Below, one piece after another: positions 44,637 through 52,243 of a stretch of DNA of 64,000 nucleotides (positions are counted from its first letter, which is position 1; every line of letters starts with the position of its first letter). Source of the stretch: CALOCY01 sp942491975 (GTDB taxonomy: Bacteria > Bacteroidota > Bacteroidia > Bacteroidales > Prolixibacteraceae); the NCBI GenBank assembly GCA_942491975.1, contig CALOCY010000004.1:248001-312000 (forward strand), read 5' to 3'. Below the pieces are notes generated by a model, which worked only from the letters and a program-made list of their open reading frames with translations, had not been told where the DNA came from and made no database searches. The translations under genes and the position numbers were made by a program.

Positions 44637-45956
44637 ATGAAAAAATATATACAAACTATACAACAAGCAACTAAGAAATATAATTTTAAACTCTTCTTTC
44701 TTTTTTCAACTTTTCTTCTGTTAAGTTCTTGTTACTCAGATCTAGAGGAAACTACGAATGAGTATACTTTATTGGATTTTGTTTATCCTGAAGCAGATCT
44801 TTTAGATGCTAAAGCTTATCTCGATAATTCTGTTTATGCATCTACCATTGAGAATAGTATTTTGATAGATGGTGATTATTGTACTTTCGGAGAGTTGCCT
44901 CTTATAGGGATGGAAACAGATTCTCCAACTGTTGATGATATTATGCAACGTTTGGTGGTTTCTCACGACTGGATGGGAACCAGATTCCAAGAAATTATAG
45001 AAACATATCCCAGCGAATTTTTAAAAATATTTCGTGGTGTAGCCGCAATTGTTATCGACGATGATGTTCGACCATCTTATTATTATCCTGGTACTGCCGC
45101 TATTTATTTGGATGCAAATACTTTTCGGTTGAGTAAGACGGAGAAAGAAAGTATTAATCCAAAACTTGATTATCGTTCAAATTATTTAAATGATTTAAAT
45201 TTTGGTAGATTTTATCGCTATGTATTCAATAATGAATATGCCTACACATATATACCTATCTCCAGTGATTATTCTCGAAAATTAGAGGAAATTCGACTAT
45301 TGGTTGCAAGACTACTACTACATGAGCTTGCCCATGCAAATGACTGTTTTCCTCCACAATTATATTCTTCTTTTAGTAGATCGGAAGAACCCTGGTCAGT
45401 AGCTTCTGCTCATAAAGAGCAATGGATATCGGAACGTTTGCATAAAAAGAATCCTTTGAGTTCTGATATATTGAAAGACATCGCCCAAGTGAGTTATCAT
45501 GGAGAAACAGCTACTGATGCTCAAAAAAAATTGACTGCGACTGACATTGGATTAGCTTTTGAGCTCGATGGTGCTGCAGATATTTACGGCTATTCAGATA
45601 TTAGTGAAGATGTTGCTATGCTCTTTGAAGAGGCAATGATGAAATATTTTTTCGATGCTGATAGAGATATGGCTTTTATCAACCGAGTTGATGACGATTA
45701 CGATGGTATTATCAGTTGGGGTGTTCGTAACAGATTTGCAGATCCTCGTGTAATTTCAAGAGCAGAGTTTGTGATAAAAGAGATATTTCCTAGTGTAAAC
45801 TTTGATGATTTTATGCAAAACCTTCCAACAACGCAGGAGCTACCAATTGGTGTTTATTGGGAGGAAAGTTTAGGGGTGAATTTGCCAAATTCTAACCGTC
45901 CAATTAGCACCGAAAATTATTATGAATCTGAAATTGAGCATTACATACACTATTAG
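44637..45956 (+). CDS. Lipoprotein with HELAH zinc-metalloprotease-like motif (cassette 3)
   Basis: 439 aa. A basic/hydrophobic N-terminus with lipobox LLSSC (Cys about residue 32). HELAH at residues 229-233 (LLLHELAHANDCFPP) supplies the HExxH zinc site; the downstream acidic stretch (FELDGAADIYGYSDISED) could give the third ligand. No named peptidase family recognised. Second gene of cassette 3, after the barrel protein. Whether it is an active protease is open. Confidence 0.7.
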   Translation: MKKYIQTIQQATKKYNFKLFFLFSTFLLLSSCYSDLEETTNEYTLLDFVYPEADLLDAKAYLDNSVYASTIENSILIDGDYCTFGELPLIGMETDSPTVDDIMQRLVVSHDWMGTRFQEIIETYPSEFLKIFRGVAAIVIDDDVRPSYYYPGTAAIYLDANTFRLSKTEKESINPKLDYRSNYLNDLNFGRFYRYVFNNEYAYTYIPISSDYSRKLEEIRLLVARLLLHELAHANDCFPPQLYSSFSRSEEPWSVASAHKEQWISERLHKKNPLSSDILKDIAQVSYHGETATDAQKKLTATDIGLAFELDGAADIYGYSDISEDVAMLFEEAMMKYFFDADRDMAFINRVDDDYDGIISWGVRNRFADPRVISRAEFVIKEIFPSVNFDDFMQNLPTTQELPIGVYWEESLGVNLPNSNRPISTENYYESEIEHYIHY

Positions 45957-46068
45957 TAAGGCTTTGATTCAGTAGCATGAATAAAAATTTAAGCTTTACA
46001 AAAAACAATAGTAATAACCCTCTATTTGGTTAAACTTATTAGAGGTAAATACACTTAACAATAATAAC

Positions 46069-46187
46069 GCACTACAACAATGCATTATAAATAATTGCCG
46101 TATAGTAGTTAGTGGGAGTTTAACTCACGTATTTATTTCAGTATAAATTGAAAATTATGTAACTCGCAATCGGCAACTATTCATACA
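46069..46187 (+). other. attC-like site of cassette 3
   Basis: GCACTACAAC is the exact complement of the cassette start GTTGTAGTGC at 43729. Arms ATAAATAATTGCCG and CGGCAACTATTCAT pair, and the 80-bp block follows. Confidence 0.7.
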
Positions 46188-46267
46188 CACCTCACACTTT
46201 ACTTCCGATTTAAAAATACTTCGTATATTTAATCGGAACCGTGTTCACTGTGCATACACTCCGCACC
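46188..46267 (+). repeat. 80-bp conserved block, stand-alone copy
   Basis: Matches the blocks at 38320-38399 and 48295-48374 base for base as far as I can read. It leads into cassette 4 (GTTGTGCATAA at 46268). Confidence 0.85.
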
Positions 46268-46322
46268 GTTGTGCATAATTTGAGAAAACACCAATGAAAT
46301 ACTAAAATAAAAAACATGTAAT

Positions 46323-47174
46323 ATGCCTATTTTAAGTGATGTTGACATAAAAAAACAGTTAGGGAAGGAAATTTTGATTTACCCTTTTAATTCCAAGAAT
46401 ATACGTGGCGCTTCAATTAACTTATCAACAAGTAATAGAGCATGGTCTCTGAAAAAAAAGAAATCGATATTTAATAAATCTTCTAATACTATTGATATTC
46501 CAGCGCATGATACAGCTTTAATTGAAACCGAAGAAGTATTACATGTCTCAAAAAAAATTGCTGGTTCTTTTCATTCTAAAGTAGGTATAGTTGCGAAAGG
46601 ACTAGGACATGTTGGAACAACATTAGACCCAGGTTGGATTGGTAATTTGCTAATCACAATCCATAATCACAGTGACGAAATTGTGAGACTTCAACTTAAT
46701 GAGACTTTTATATCAATAATGTTTCAATATGTTTCATCTGAATCAGAATTTGTTAATGACAATAAACATGGTAGACCAGAATTGCTTAAAAATTTTGAAT
46801 TGACACCCGAAGATGAGAAATACTTTCATGATGATTTAATTCGAACTAACATAGTTACCTTAAAAGAAACTATGCATTCTCACAAACCATTCAAAGAGTT
46901 TCAATTAAAAATATTTGAAGAATATAAAAAGAAAAACAAGGTAATATTGTTTTTTAAATCACCGTTGTTTATTGCTTCTGTACTATTTGTAGTGTTTTTA
47001 GCATGTTTTATATATGTCATACATCAAAAAATTATAACAAACAGTAATTTAATAACTGTTATTTCTTCTCTTTTGACAGGATATATTTCGGTAATAATTA
47101 CGACATTATTAATTAAAAGAAAAACTATGCACAACAATGTGTCATATGTCATTGGGCGTACTGGGGTAAATTGA
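46323..47174 (+). CDS. dCTP-deaminase/dUTPase-fold protein with two TM helices (cassette 4)
   Basis: 283 aa. Residues 1-140 match the dCTP deaminase fold: MPILSDVDIKKQL, GASINLSTSN, FHSKVGIVAKGLG, TTLDPGWIGNLLITIHN, LNETFISIMFQY. By alignment to the E. coli enzyme from memory, catalytic Glu138 is replaced by Thr112 and Arg115 by Ile89, so deamination is unlikely. Residues 207-233 and 242-264 are TM helices, which normal Dcd proteins lack. It may be a membrane-held nucleotide sensor. The 3' coding end overlaps the attC-like site (ATGCACAAC at 47127). Single gene of cassette 4. Confidence 0.75.
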   Translation: MPILSDVDIKKQLGKEILIYPFNSKNIRGASINLSTSNRAWSLKKKKSIFNKSSNTIDIPAHDTALIETEEVLHVSKKIAGSFHSKVGIVAKGLGHVGTTLDPGWIGNLLITIHNHSDEIVRLQLNETFISIMFQYVSSESEFVNDNKHGRPELLKNFELTPEDEKYFHDDLIRTNIVTLKETMHSHKPFKEFQLKIFEEYKKKNKVILFFKSPLFIASVLFVVFLACFIYVIHQKIITNSNLITVISSLLTGYISVIITTLLIKRKTMHNNVSYVIGRTGVN

Positions 47175-47252
47175 AACATATGAGCATTTATAAACATAGG
47201 AATAGCTTGCATGTGATGTGCCTTGAAACGCCCAACGCCACATACACTAACC
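47127..47252 (+). other. attC-like site of cassette 4
   Basis: 126 bp: ATGCACAAC (complement of GTTGTGCAT at 46268) inside the gene's 3' end, arms GTGTCATATGTCATTGGGCG and CGCCCAACGCCACATACAC, ending CC before GTTGATGC of the interrupted mini-cassette. Confidence 0.7.
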
Positions 47253-47401
47253 GTTGATGCTTCATAGGTACGTTATACAAACATAGTTTACAAAGTTATA
47301 GAAACATCGTTTACACTTTTTAAGTAGAAATCTGAAACAAAAATCAGATGACTATGCCTTGGAAAGACACAACGATTATGGAACAAAAAATTGAATTTAT
47401 T

Positions 47402-47974
47402 TTCTAGTTAATGGTTAAAACCCTGCAATTTCATTGCAGCTACTTTAGTTTCTATAAATTTCATAGTTTTACAATATGGTCGAATATCGAAGGACGAGCC
47501 ATAGTGTAAGTAAAATGTCAGTTCACCTTGTTTGGGTGACGAAGTATCGTTATCATGTCCTTCAGGGTGATATTCAGCGAAGAACTCGAGATTTGATAAT
47601 TCAAATCTGCAATAGTGAGAATGTTCAGATATTGAAAGGTGTTGTGAGTAAGGATCATGTTCACGTGCATGCTGAATATCCTCCATCTTTGAGTGTGAGC
47701 AATTTGGTGAAGAAGCTAAAAGGTCGAACTTCACGGATTCTCCAAAATGAGTTTCCAGGGCTGAAGCAGAAATATTGGGGTCGTCATTTTTGGGCTGTCG
47801 GCTATGGAGCATGGAGCACAGGTCAAATAACGGACGAAATGGTTCAGGAATATCTCGAACATCACCGTGAGAAGCCCAATACTGAAAAGGGGAACTGGAT
47901 ATTTGAGTAAAATAGAAAAATTTCATTTTTCTTGTCTTTTGAACCTATGGATTTTCAATCCATAGTCGTTTAGT
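47402..47974 (+). mobile_element. IS200/IS605-family insertion sequence
   Basis: About 573 bp. It splits the IS481-like transposase codons ATT and TGT. Left-end hairpin TGCAATTTCATTGCA (about 47424-47438), right-end hairpin CTATGGATTTTCAATCCATAG (47945-47965), one transposase gene, and no target duplication seen: all typical of the single-strand Y1 transposition family. Ends are inferred from the interrupted reading frame. Confidence 0.8.
47476..47910 (+). CDS. tnpA: IS200-type Y1 transposase TnpA
   Basis: 144 aa. HUH motif in DHVHVHAEYPP, catalytic tyrosine in MVQEYLEHH, and KMSVHLVWVTKYRYHVL at the N-terminus. Nicks and rejoins single-stranded DNA at the element's hairpins. Full length, so probably still active. 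No tnpB beside it. Unrelated in mechanism to the surrounding cassette array. Confidence 0.92.
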   Translation: MVEYRRTSHSVSKMSVHLVWVTKYRYHVLQGDIQRRTRDLIIQICNSENVQILKGVVSKDHVHVHAEYPPSLSVSNLVKKLKGRTSRILQNEFPGLKQKYWGRHFWAVGYGAWSTGQITDEMVQEYLEHHREKPNTEKGNWIFE

Positions 47975-48422
47975 TGTGAATGGCGAACAGGAAAATACAC
48001 AATTATTGAACTTTGTAGATGCTTTGGCATATCACGGCCAACCGCCTACAAAATCATAGATCGATTTGAGAGGGAAGGCTATGAAGGATTAAGGGAACTG
48101 TCGAGAAAACCCAGGGGGGCACACCCAAATGCAACCAATGAAAAAGTGGTAAATAGTATCCTTGAATTAAAAGAAAAGCATCAACGGTGCGGAGTTCAAA
48201 AAAAGTTAGTGGTGGCTTGCGCTGTCTCGCTGCGCCGTACAGAAGCATAACACGAGTGTCATACACAATGAACAACAAAACTTTTTTTGATACACACCTC
48301 ACACTTTACTTCCGATTTAAAAATACTTCGTATATTTAATCGGAACCGTGTTCACTGTGCATACACTCCGCACCGTTGTGGCGCATACAAAAAAATGACA
48401 AACTATAAAAAAGTTAAGTCTT

Positions 48423-49145
48423 ATGTTTGAAGAAAAGATAAAAGAAATAAGAGAGTTCTGCGAGTTAAATTCAGACCAAAAAATCATAGCGAAATATTCT
48501 AAATACTTTAAAGAAGGTTTTGATGGTTTTGGAATAGACAGTAAAGTTCTTAAAAAACAAATAGAAAGTTGGATTGAAGAATGGGGAAACGAAATGACTT
48601 TGCAAAACTATTTAGATTTATCAGATGAGTTGATTAAGAATGGTAAGTTTGAGGAAAAAGATTTAGCCCTACATTTTGTAAAATCAAAAAAAGCAGAATT
48701 TACAGAAGAAACATTTTACAGAATAGGCAAATGGTTTGAACTTGGAATATCAAATTGGGCATCTACTGATGTTTTATGTATGTTAGTTCTACCACATTTT
48801 TTCATTGAGCATATCATCGGATTTGACAAATTGATAGAGTGGAGTAACTCTCAAAGCGAATGGCAACGTAGAGCAGTACCGGTATTATTTGTAGAGTTAT
48901 CAAAATTAAAAATTGACTATAAAAATGACGAAGCTTTAAGTGTTATAGAACCATTAATGGAAGACGAATCAGAGTATGTGCAAAAAGGACTTGGTACTTT
49001 ATTGCGTGAACTATGGAAAAAACAGCCGAAGGAAACAGAAAAATTTCTTTATGAATGGAAAGACAAGTGTGGTAGGTTAATTATTAGATACGCTACTGAA
49101 AAGATGGAAAAAGAGTATAGGAAAAAATTTAGAAAAGTAAAATAA
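48423..49145 (+). CDS. AlkD-like DNA alkylation repair protein (cassette 5)
   Basis: 240 aa, all helical with HEAT-like repeats; pattern KYFKEGFDGFGIDSKVLKKQI, WFELGISNWASTDVLC, WSNSQSEWQRRAVPVLFVEL and EYVQKGLGTLLRELWKKQP, as in the AlkD/DNA_alkylation family. These remove bulky or cationic alkylated bases by an unusual glycosylase mechanism. First gene of cassette 5, 1 bp upstream of the DUF3795 gene. Confidence 0.88.
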   Translation: MFEEKIKEIREFCELNSDQKIIAKYSKYFKEGFDGFGIDSKVLKKQIESWIEEWGNEMTLQNYLDLSDELIKNGKFEEKDLALHFVKSKKAEFTEETFYRIGKWFELGISNWASTDVLCMLVLPHFFIEHIIGFDKLIEWSNSQSEWQRRAVPVLFVELSKLKIDYKNDEALSVIEPLMEDESEYVQKGLGTLLRELWKKQPKETEKFLYEWKDKCGRLIIRYATEKMEKEYRKKFRKVK

Positions 49146-49146
49146 A

Positions 49147-49518
49147 ATGGAGGTAAAAGAACTGGATAACAGTAAAATTTCATATTGTGGTTTTTATTGT
49201 GGAGCTTGTCCAAAATTTATAAAGGACCAATGTTTTTCTTGCAAAGGTGATGACCCTAAATGTGCTGTTGGCTACAAAGCTTGCAAAGTAAGACCTTGTT
49301 GTATAGGAAAAGGCATTGAATCTTGTGCAGATTGTGATGAATATGATTCGGTTAAAGATTGCAAAAAATATAATCCTTTAATGATAAGATTTGGACAGTT
49401 CATAACACAAACAAATCGCAGAAAGGGAATTGAAATGATTAAAGAAAAAGGCGAACAGGAATTTTTGAAGTTTATGTCAGAAAGAAAATGGGTGACATAT
49501 AAAAATAAAGGAGAATAA
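49147..49518 (+). CDS. DUF3795 cysteine-rich protein (cassette 5)
   Basis: 123 aa with a cluster of cysteines (YCGFYCGACPKFIKDQCFSC, KACKVRPCC, ESCADCDEY, VKDCKKY), the DUF3795 signature, probably a zinc or Fe-S binder. Function unknown. Starts 1 bp after the AlkD-like gene, so co-translated. Followed by a decayed attC-like site. Confidence 0.85.
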   Translation: MEVKELDNSKISYCGFYCGACPKFIKDQCFSCKGDDPKCAVGYKACKVRPCCIGKGIESCADCDEYDSVKDCKKYNPLMIRFGQFITQTNRRKGIEMIKEKGEQEFLKFMSERKWVTYKNKGE

Positions 49519-49523
49519 GTACG

Positions 49524-49651
49524 AAGGCACAATAATATGTATAAGTAATAGCGGTTTAAGTGATAAAACGAAAGACAAAACATTAAACAAAGGTCAGTGC
49601 CAAACTAAAAAGCTAGTAAGTAGAAATCCGCTACTACTCATACACGAGCCC
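49524..49651 (+). other. Decayed attC-like site of cassette 5
   Basis: The core box is degenerate (AAGGCACAAT; an exact complement of GTTGTGGCGC is absent), but arms TGTATAAGTAATAGCGG and CCGCTACTACTCATACA still pair. It marks the right end of the array. Confidence 0.55.
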
Positions 49652-49695
49652 GCTGATGCTTCATGCTGCTGCTGCGTAAGCCTTACGGTTTCTGC
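49652..49695 (+). repeat. Degenerate left end of a mini-cassette
   Basis: GCTGATGCTTCATGCTGCTGCTGCGTAAGCCTTACGGTTTCTGC follows the start of units 1 and 2 with several changes, including GTT to GCT in the core. Then ordinary chromosomal sequence resumes ahead of xseA. The GTT core is lost, so the site is probably dead. Confidence 0.65.
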
Positions 49696-49741
49696 ACTTT
49701 AGTTTACTATATCCCTGAAAAGAGGGCCTTATTAATAACAA

Positions 49742-51115
49742 ATGGATAAAGGTGTAAAATTATCGGAACTTGGGGCAATGATAAAGGGGGCTTTTGCTGA
49801 AACATTCCCTGACCGGTTGTGGGTAGTGGCAGAGATTGCAGAGCTGAAAGAGAACCGTGCCGGTCATTGTTACCTCGAATTGGTGGAGAAGGACAGCGGA
49901 TCGGAGCAGATTGTTGCCCGAAACAGGGCTACCATATGGGCATTTACATACCGCATGCTGAAACCCTACTTTGAAACAACTACCGGGGGTACATTCTCGT
50001 CCGGAATTAAAGTGCTGCTAAATGTAGGGATAGAGTACCATGAGGTATACGGGCTTACGCTGAATATTAGGGATATTGATCCGGCATACACCCTTGGTGA
50101 TATTGCCCAAAAGCGGCAACAGGTGTTAATCCAACTGGAGGAAGAGGGGGTATTGGACATGAATAAAGAGGTGGACCTGCCGGATATTCCCAATAAGATT
50201 GCCATTATATCATCACCAACGGCTGCCGGATATGAAGATTTTGTGAATCAGCTTGAAAACAACCCTTACGGATTTAAGTTTGTCTGTAAACTATTTCCGG
50301 CACTTATGCAGGGCGATAAAGCTGTCGGATCAATTATTGCGGCACTGGAGCGTGTCTATTTAAATGAAGCACTGTTTGATGCAGTGGTGATCATCAGGGG
50401 AGGAGGGGCGCAACTTGATTTGTACTGTTTTGATGATTATGAACTGGCATTGCACGTTGCTCAATTTCCGTTGCCGGTACTCACAGGCATCGGACATGAG
50501 AAGGATGATACGGTAGCTGACAGGGTTGCACATACCCGCTTAAAAACACCTACGGCTGTTGCTGAATTCCTGATTGACCGGCTTGCCGGATGTGTGCAGG
50601 AAACAGATTATCTGCAACAACAGTTTGTGCAATTGGTTGAAGAATTATTACGCCGGGAACAGGAGCGGTTGGTAAATAGCACATTGCAACTAAAACCACA
50701 GGTTATGCAATTGTTGAAACAACAACACTATAAATTGGATTTGCTGGTAAAAAGTACAGGAGCAGGCACAACGGCTTTTGTTGAACATCGTAAGATGCAG
50801 TTGCATAGGTGCCTGATAGCTATAAAGCATGCCGGCAGCCTGGTGTTTAGCGAACATAAAAGTAAAAACAGGTTGCATGCCCGTGAGTTGCACTTTTATC
50901 TTGACAACTATTTGCAAAAACAGCAACGCCGGCTTGGATTTCTTGAGAAAACAAACAACCTGCTTGATCCGGTTAATGTATTGAAGCGGGGATATTCACT
51001 AACCCTGTCTGAAGGCAAACTGGTGAAAAGTATACATGATGTAAATACCGGTGATTTATTAACCACACGCTTGATTGATGGTGAAGTAATCAGCCGGACA
51101 GAAGAGAAAACGTAA
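49742..51115 (+). CDS. xseA: Exodeoxyribonuclease VII large subunit
   Basis: 457 aa. N-terminal OB domain (AFAETFPDRLWVVAEIAELKENRAGHCYLEL), catalytic XseA domain (IPNKIAIISSPTAAGYEDF, VVIIRGGGAQLDLYCFDDYELA, PVLTGIGHEKDDTVADRVAH), and a C-terminal coiled-coil stalk. With XseB it degrades single-stranded DNA. First chromosomal gene right of the cassette array. Confidence 0.95.
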   Translation: MDKGVKLSELGAMIKGAFAETFPDRLWVVAEIAELKENRAGHCYLELVEKDSGSEQIVARNRATIWAFTYRMLKPYFETTTGGTFSSGIKVLLNVGIEYHEVYGLTLNIRDIDPAYTLGDIAQKRQQVLIQLEEEGVLDMNKEVDLPDIPNKIAIISSPTAAGYEDFVNQLENNPYGFKFVCKLFPALMQGDKAVGSIIAALERVYLNEALFDAVVIIRGGGAQLDLYCFDDYELALHVAQFPLPVLTGIGHEKDDTVADRVAHTRLKTPTAVAEFLIDRLAGCVQETDYLQQQFVQLVEELLRREQERLVNSTLQLKPQVMQLLKQQHYKLDLLVKSTGAGTTAFVEHRKMQLHRCLIAIKHAGSLVFSEHKSKNRLHARELHFYLDNYLQKQQRRLGFLEKTNNLLDPVNVLKRGYSLTLSEGKLVKSIHDVNTGDLLTTRLIDGEVISRTEEKT

Positions 51116-51131
51116 TGAAAATACCCCGGTA

Positions 51132-51215
51132 AAACTTTGCCAAAGTTTAAGTTTGCAAGCAAGTAGTAGTTTGTTTTTTAACTATATATTGCTCAGAGAA
51201 CTTTGGCAAAGTTCT
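51132..51215. repeat. Two AACTTTG palindromes in the xseA-xseB gap
   Basis: AAACTTTG-C-CAAAGTTT (51132-51148) and AGAACTTTG-G-CAAAGTTCT (51197-51215), both perfect, in the 169-bp gap between the two ExoVII genes. Same family as 26141-26173 and 51516-51546. Confidence 0.65.
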
Positions 51216-51284
51216 GGTTTTAGATGATTATAAAAAAGCAATAAGCTATTAAATAACATACAGATTAACTTAAAACAGAATATT

Positions 51285-51491
51285 GTGGCACCCCGGAAGA
51301 TAACATACACAGAAGCGGTAAAAGAGATTGAGGCTATCCTGGAAAAAATAGAGCATAACGAATTGGATGTTGATGAACTGTCGGAAAAAGTGAAACGTGT
51401 TTCGCAGTTGTTGAAAATATGCCGGGATAAGTTGTATAAGACGGAGGAAGATGTGCAAAAAATCCTTCAGGAAATGGATGGAGAGGAATAG
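51285..51491 (+). CDS. xseB: Exodeoxyribonuclease VII small subunit
   Basis: 68 aa: ITYTEAVKEIEAILEKIEHNELDVDELSEKVKRVSQLLKICRDKL, the standard helical XseB. Start is GTG at 51285, set by the family N-terminus; no ATG lies upstream in frame near it. Separated from xseA by 169 bp with two palindromes, an unusually wide gap for this pair. Confidence 0.92.
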   Translation: MAPRKITYTEAVKEIEAILEKIEHNELDVDELSEKVKRVSQLLKICRDKLYKTEEDVQKILQEMDGEE

Positions 51492-51515
51492 TTATACCAA
51501 TGTGACAGATAAGCA

Positions 51516-51546
51516 CTTTTCCAAATTTTTAGAACTTTGGAAAGGA
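51516..51546. repeat. Imperfect CTTTTCCAAA palindrome after xseB
   Basis: CTTTTCCAAA...ACTTTGGAAAGG; a diverged relative of 26141-26173. The rest of the 265-bp gap 51492-51756 shows no gene. Confidence 0.55.
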
Positions 51547-51756
51547 TAAGTATTGATTAATTACTCCTGTAATAGAGGGGCTTACTGAAGATAGAAGACA
51601 AAATGGCATACAAAAACAATAAGTCATGACACATTGTCGTCCTGCATGGGTGGTTTTCTGAATTTTTGGCTTAAAAACAGCAATGGTACCGGTTTTGATA
51701 CTCCTTTATCAGAATATTTAATTTTTTTTATAAACTAAAATAAGGAGGATAGGATC

Positions 51757-52191
51757 ATGTTACCAATTATTTTTAGAAACAAGTATCACAGGGTGCCTTC
51801 AATTTTTGATGATCTCTTTAACAATGTCATTACCAATGAGGCATGGGGTGAGATGAACCGTAGTGCCGCACCGAGGGTGAATATTTCGGAAAGCGACAAG
51901 GATTATTCAATTGAAGTGGCTGCTCCCGGATTGGGGAAAGAGGACTTTAGTGTGAGCCTGAAAGACAATCTGTTATCGATTTCGAGTGAAAGAAAAGATG
52001 AACAGGGTGAAGAGGGCAATCATTTCATAAGGAGGGAGTTTAACTACAACAATTTTGACCGTTCGTTTGAATTGCCTGAAAATGTTGAGGGGAATAAAAT
52101 TTCTGCTGTGCACAAAAACGGTGTGCTTACGGTCGTTATTCCTAAAAAGGAGGTAAAAGTAGAAAAAGCAAAGGTGATTGATATAGCATAA
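51757..52191 (+). CDS. Small heat-shock protein (Hsp20 family)
   Basis: 144 aa. Alpha-crystallin domain with VNISESDKDYSIEVAAPGLGKEDF, FNRSF-like NFDRSFELPENV and the C-terminal IPKKEV segment (I-x-I/V-type anchor). Holds unfolding proteins during stress. ATG at 51757 is preceded by AAGGAGG about 12 bp upstream, a strong ribosome site. Followed by a strong terminator. Confidence 0.95.
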   Translation: MLPIIFRNKYHRVPSIFDDLFNNVITNEAWGEMNRSAAPRVNISESDKDYSIEVAAPGLGKEDFSVSLKDNLLSISSERKDEQGEEGNHFIRREFNYNNFDRSFELPENVEGNKISAVHKNGVLTVVIPKKEVKVEKAKVIDIA

Positions 52192-52214
52192 GTGTTTCAT
52201 GAAGAGAAGGTAGG

Positions 52215-52243
52215 GCCTGTACCTGTGGGGTACAGGCTTTTTT
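52215..52243 (+). terminator. Terminator after the Hsp20 gene
   Basis: GCCTGTACC...GGTACAGGC followed by six T. Confidence 0.85.

Larger units (their letters stand above)
47266..48184 (+). mobile_element. Truncated IS481-like element (5' part), itself interrupted
   Basis: An IS481-type transposase N-terminus (MPWKDTTIMEQKIEFI) starts at 47354 and continues after the IS200 insertion at 47975 as CEWRTGKYTIIELCRCFGISRPTAYKIIDRF ... GLRELSRKPRGAHPN ... NSILELKEKH: a helix-turn-helix region and the start of the catalytic part. It ends at about 48180, where an AAGCATC shared with the mini-cassette marks the junction. The DDE catalytic domain is absent, so it is dead. Confidence 0.75.
47253..48374 (+). 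repeat. Mini-cassette unit 3, interrupted by nested insertion sequences
   Basis: Starts GTTGATGCTTCATA like the other units, then switches at about 47266 to IS481-like sequence with an IS200-like element inside. The unit resumes at 48178 (GCATCAACGGTGCGGAG) and continues through the 80-bp block at 48295-48374. The inner about 70 bp of the 86-bp part are lost. Confidence 0.8.

Noticed and set aside
38320..48374. CRISPR-like array from the repeated 80-bp blocks
   Set aside because: Repeats are 1.5-3.8 kb apart with genes between, the block is too long and is found once per cassette, and no cas genes are in the window.
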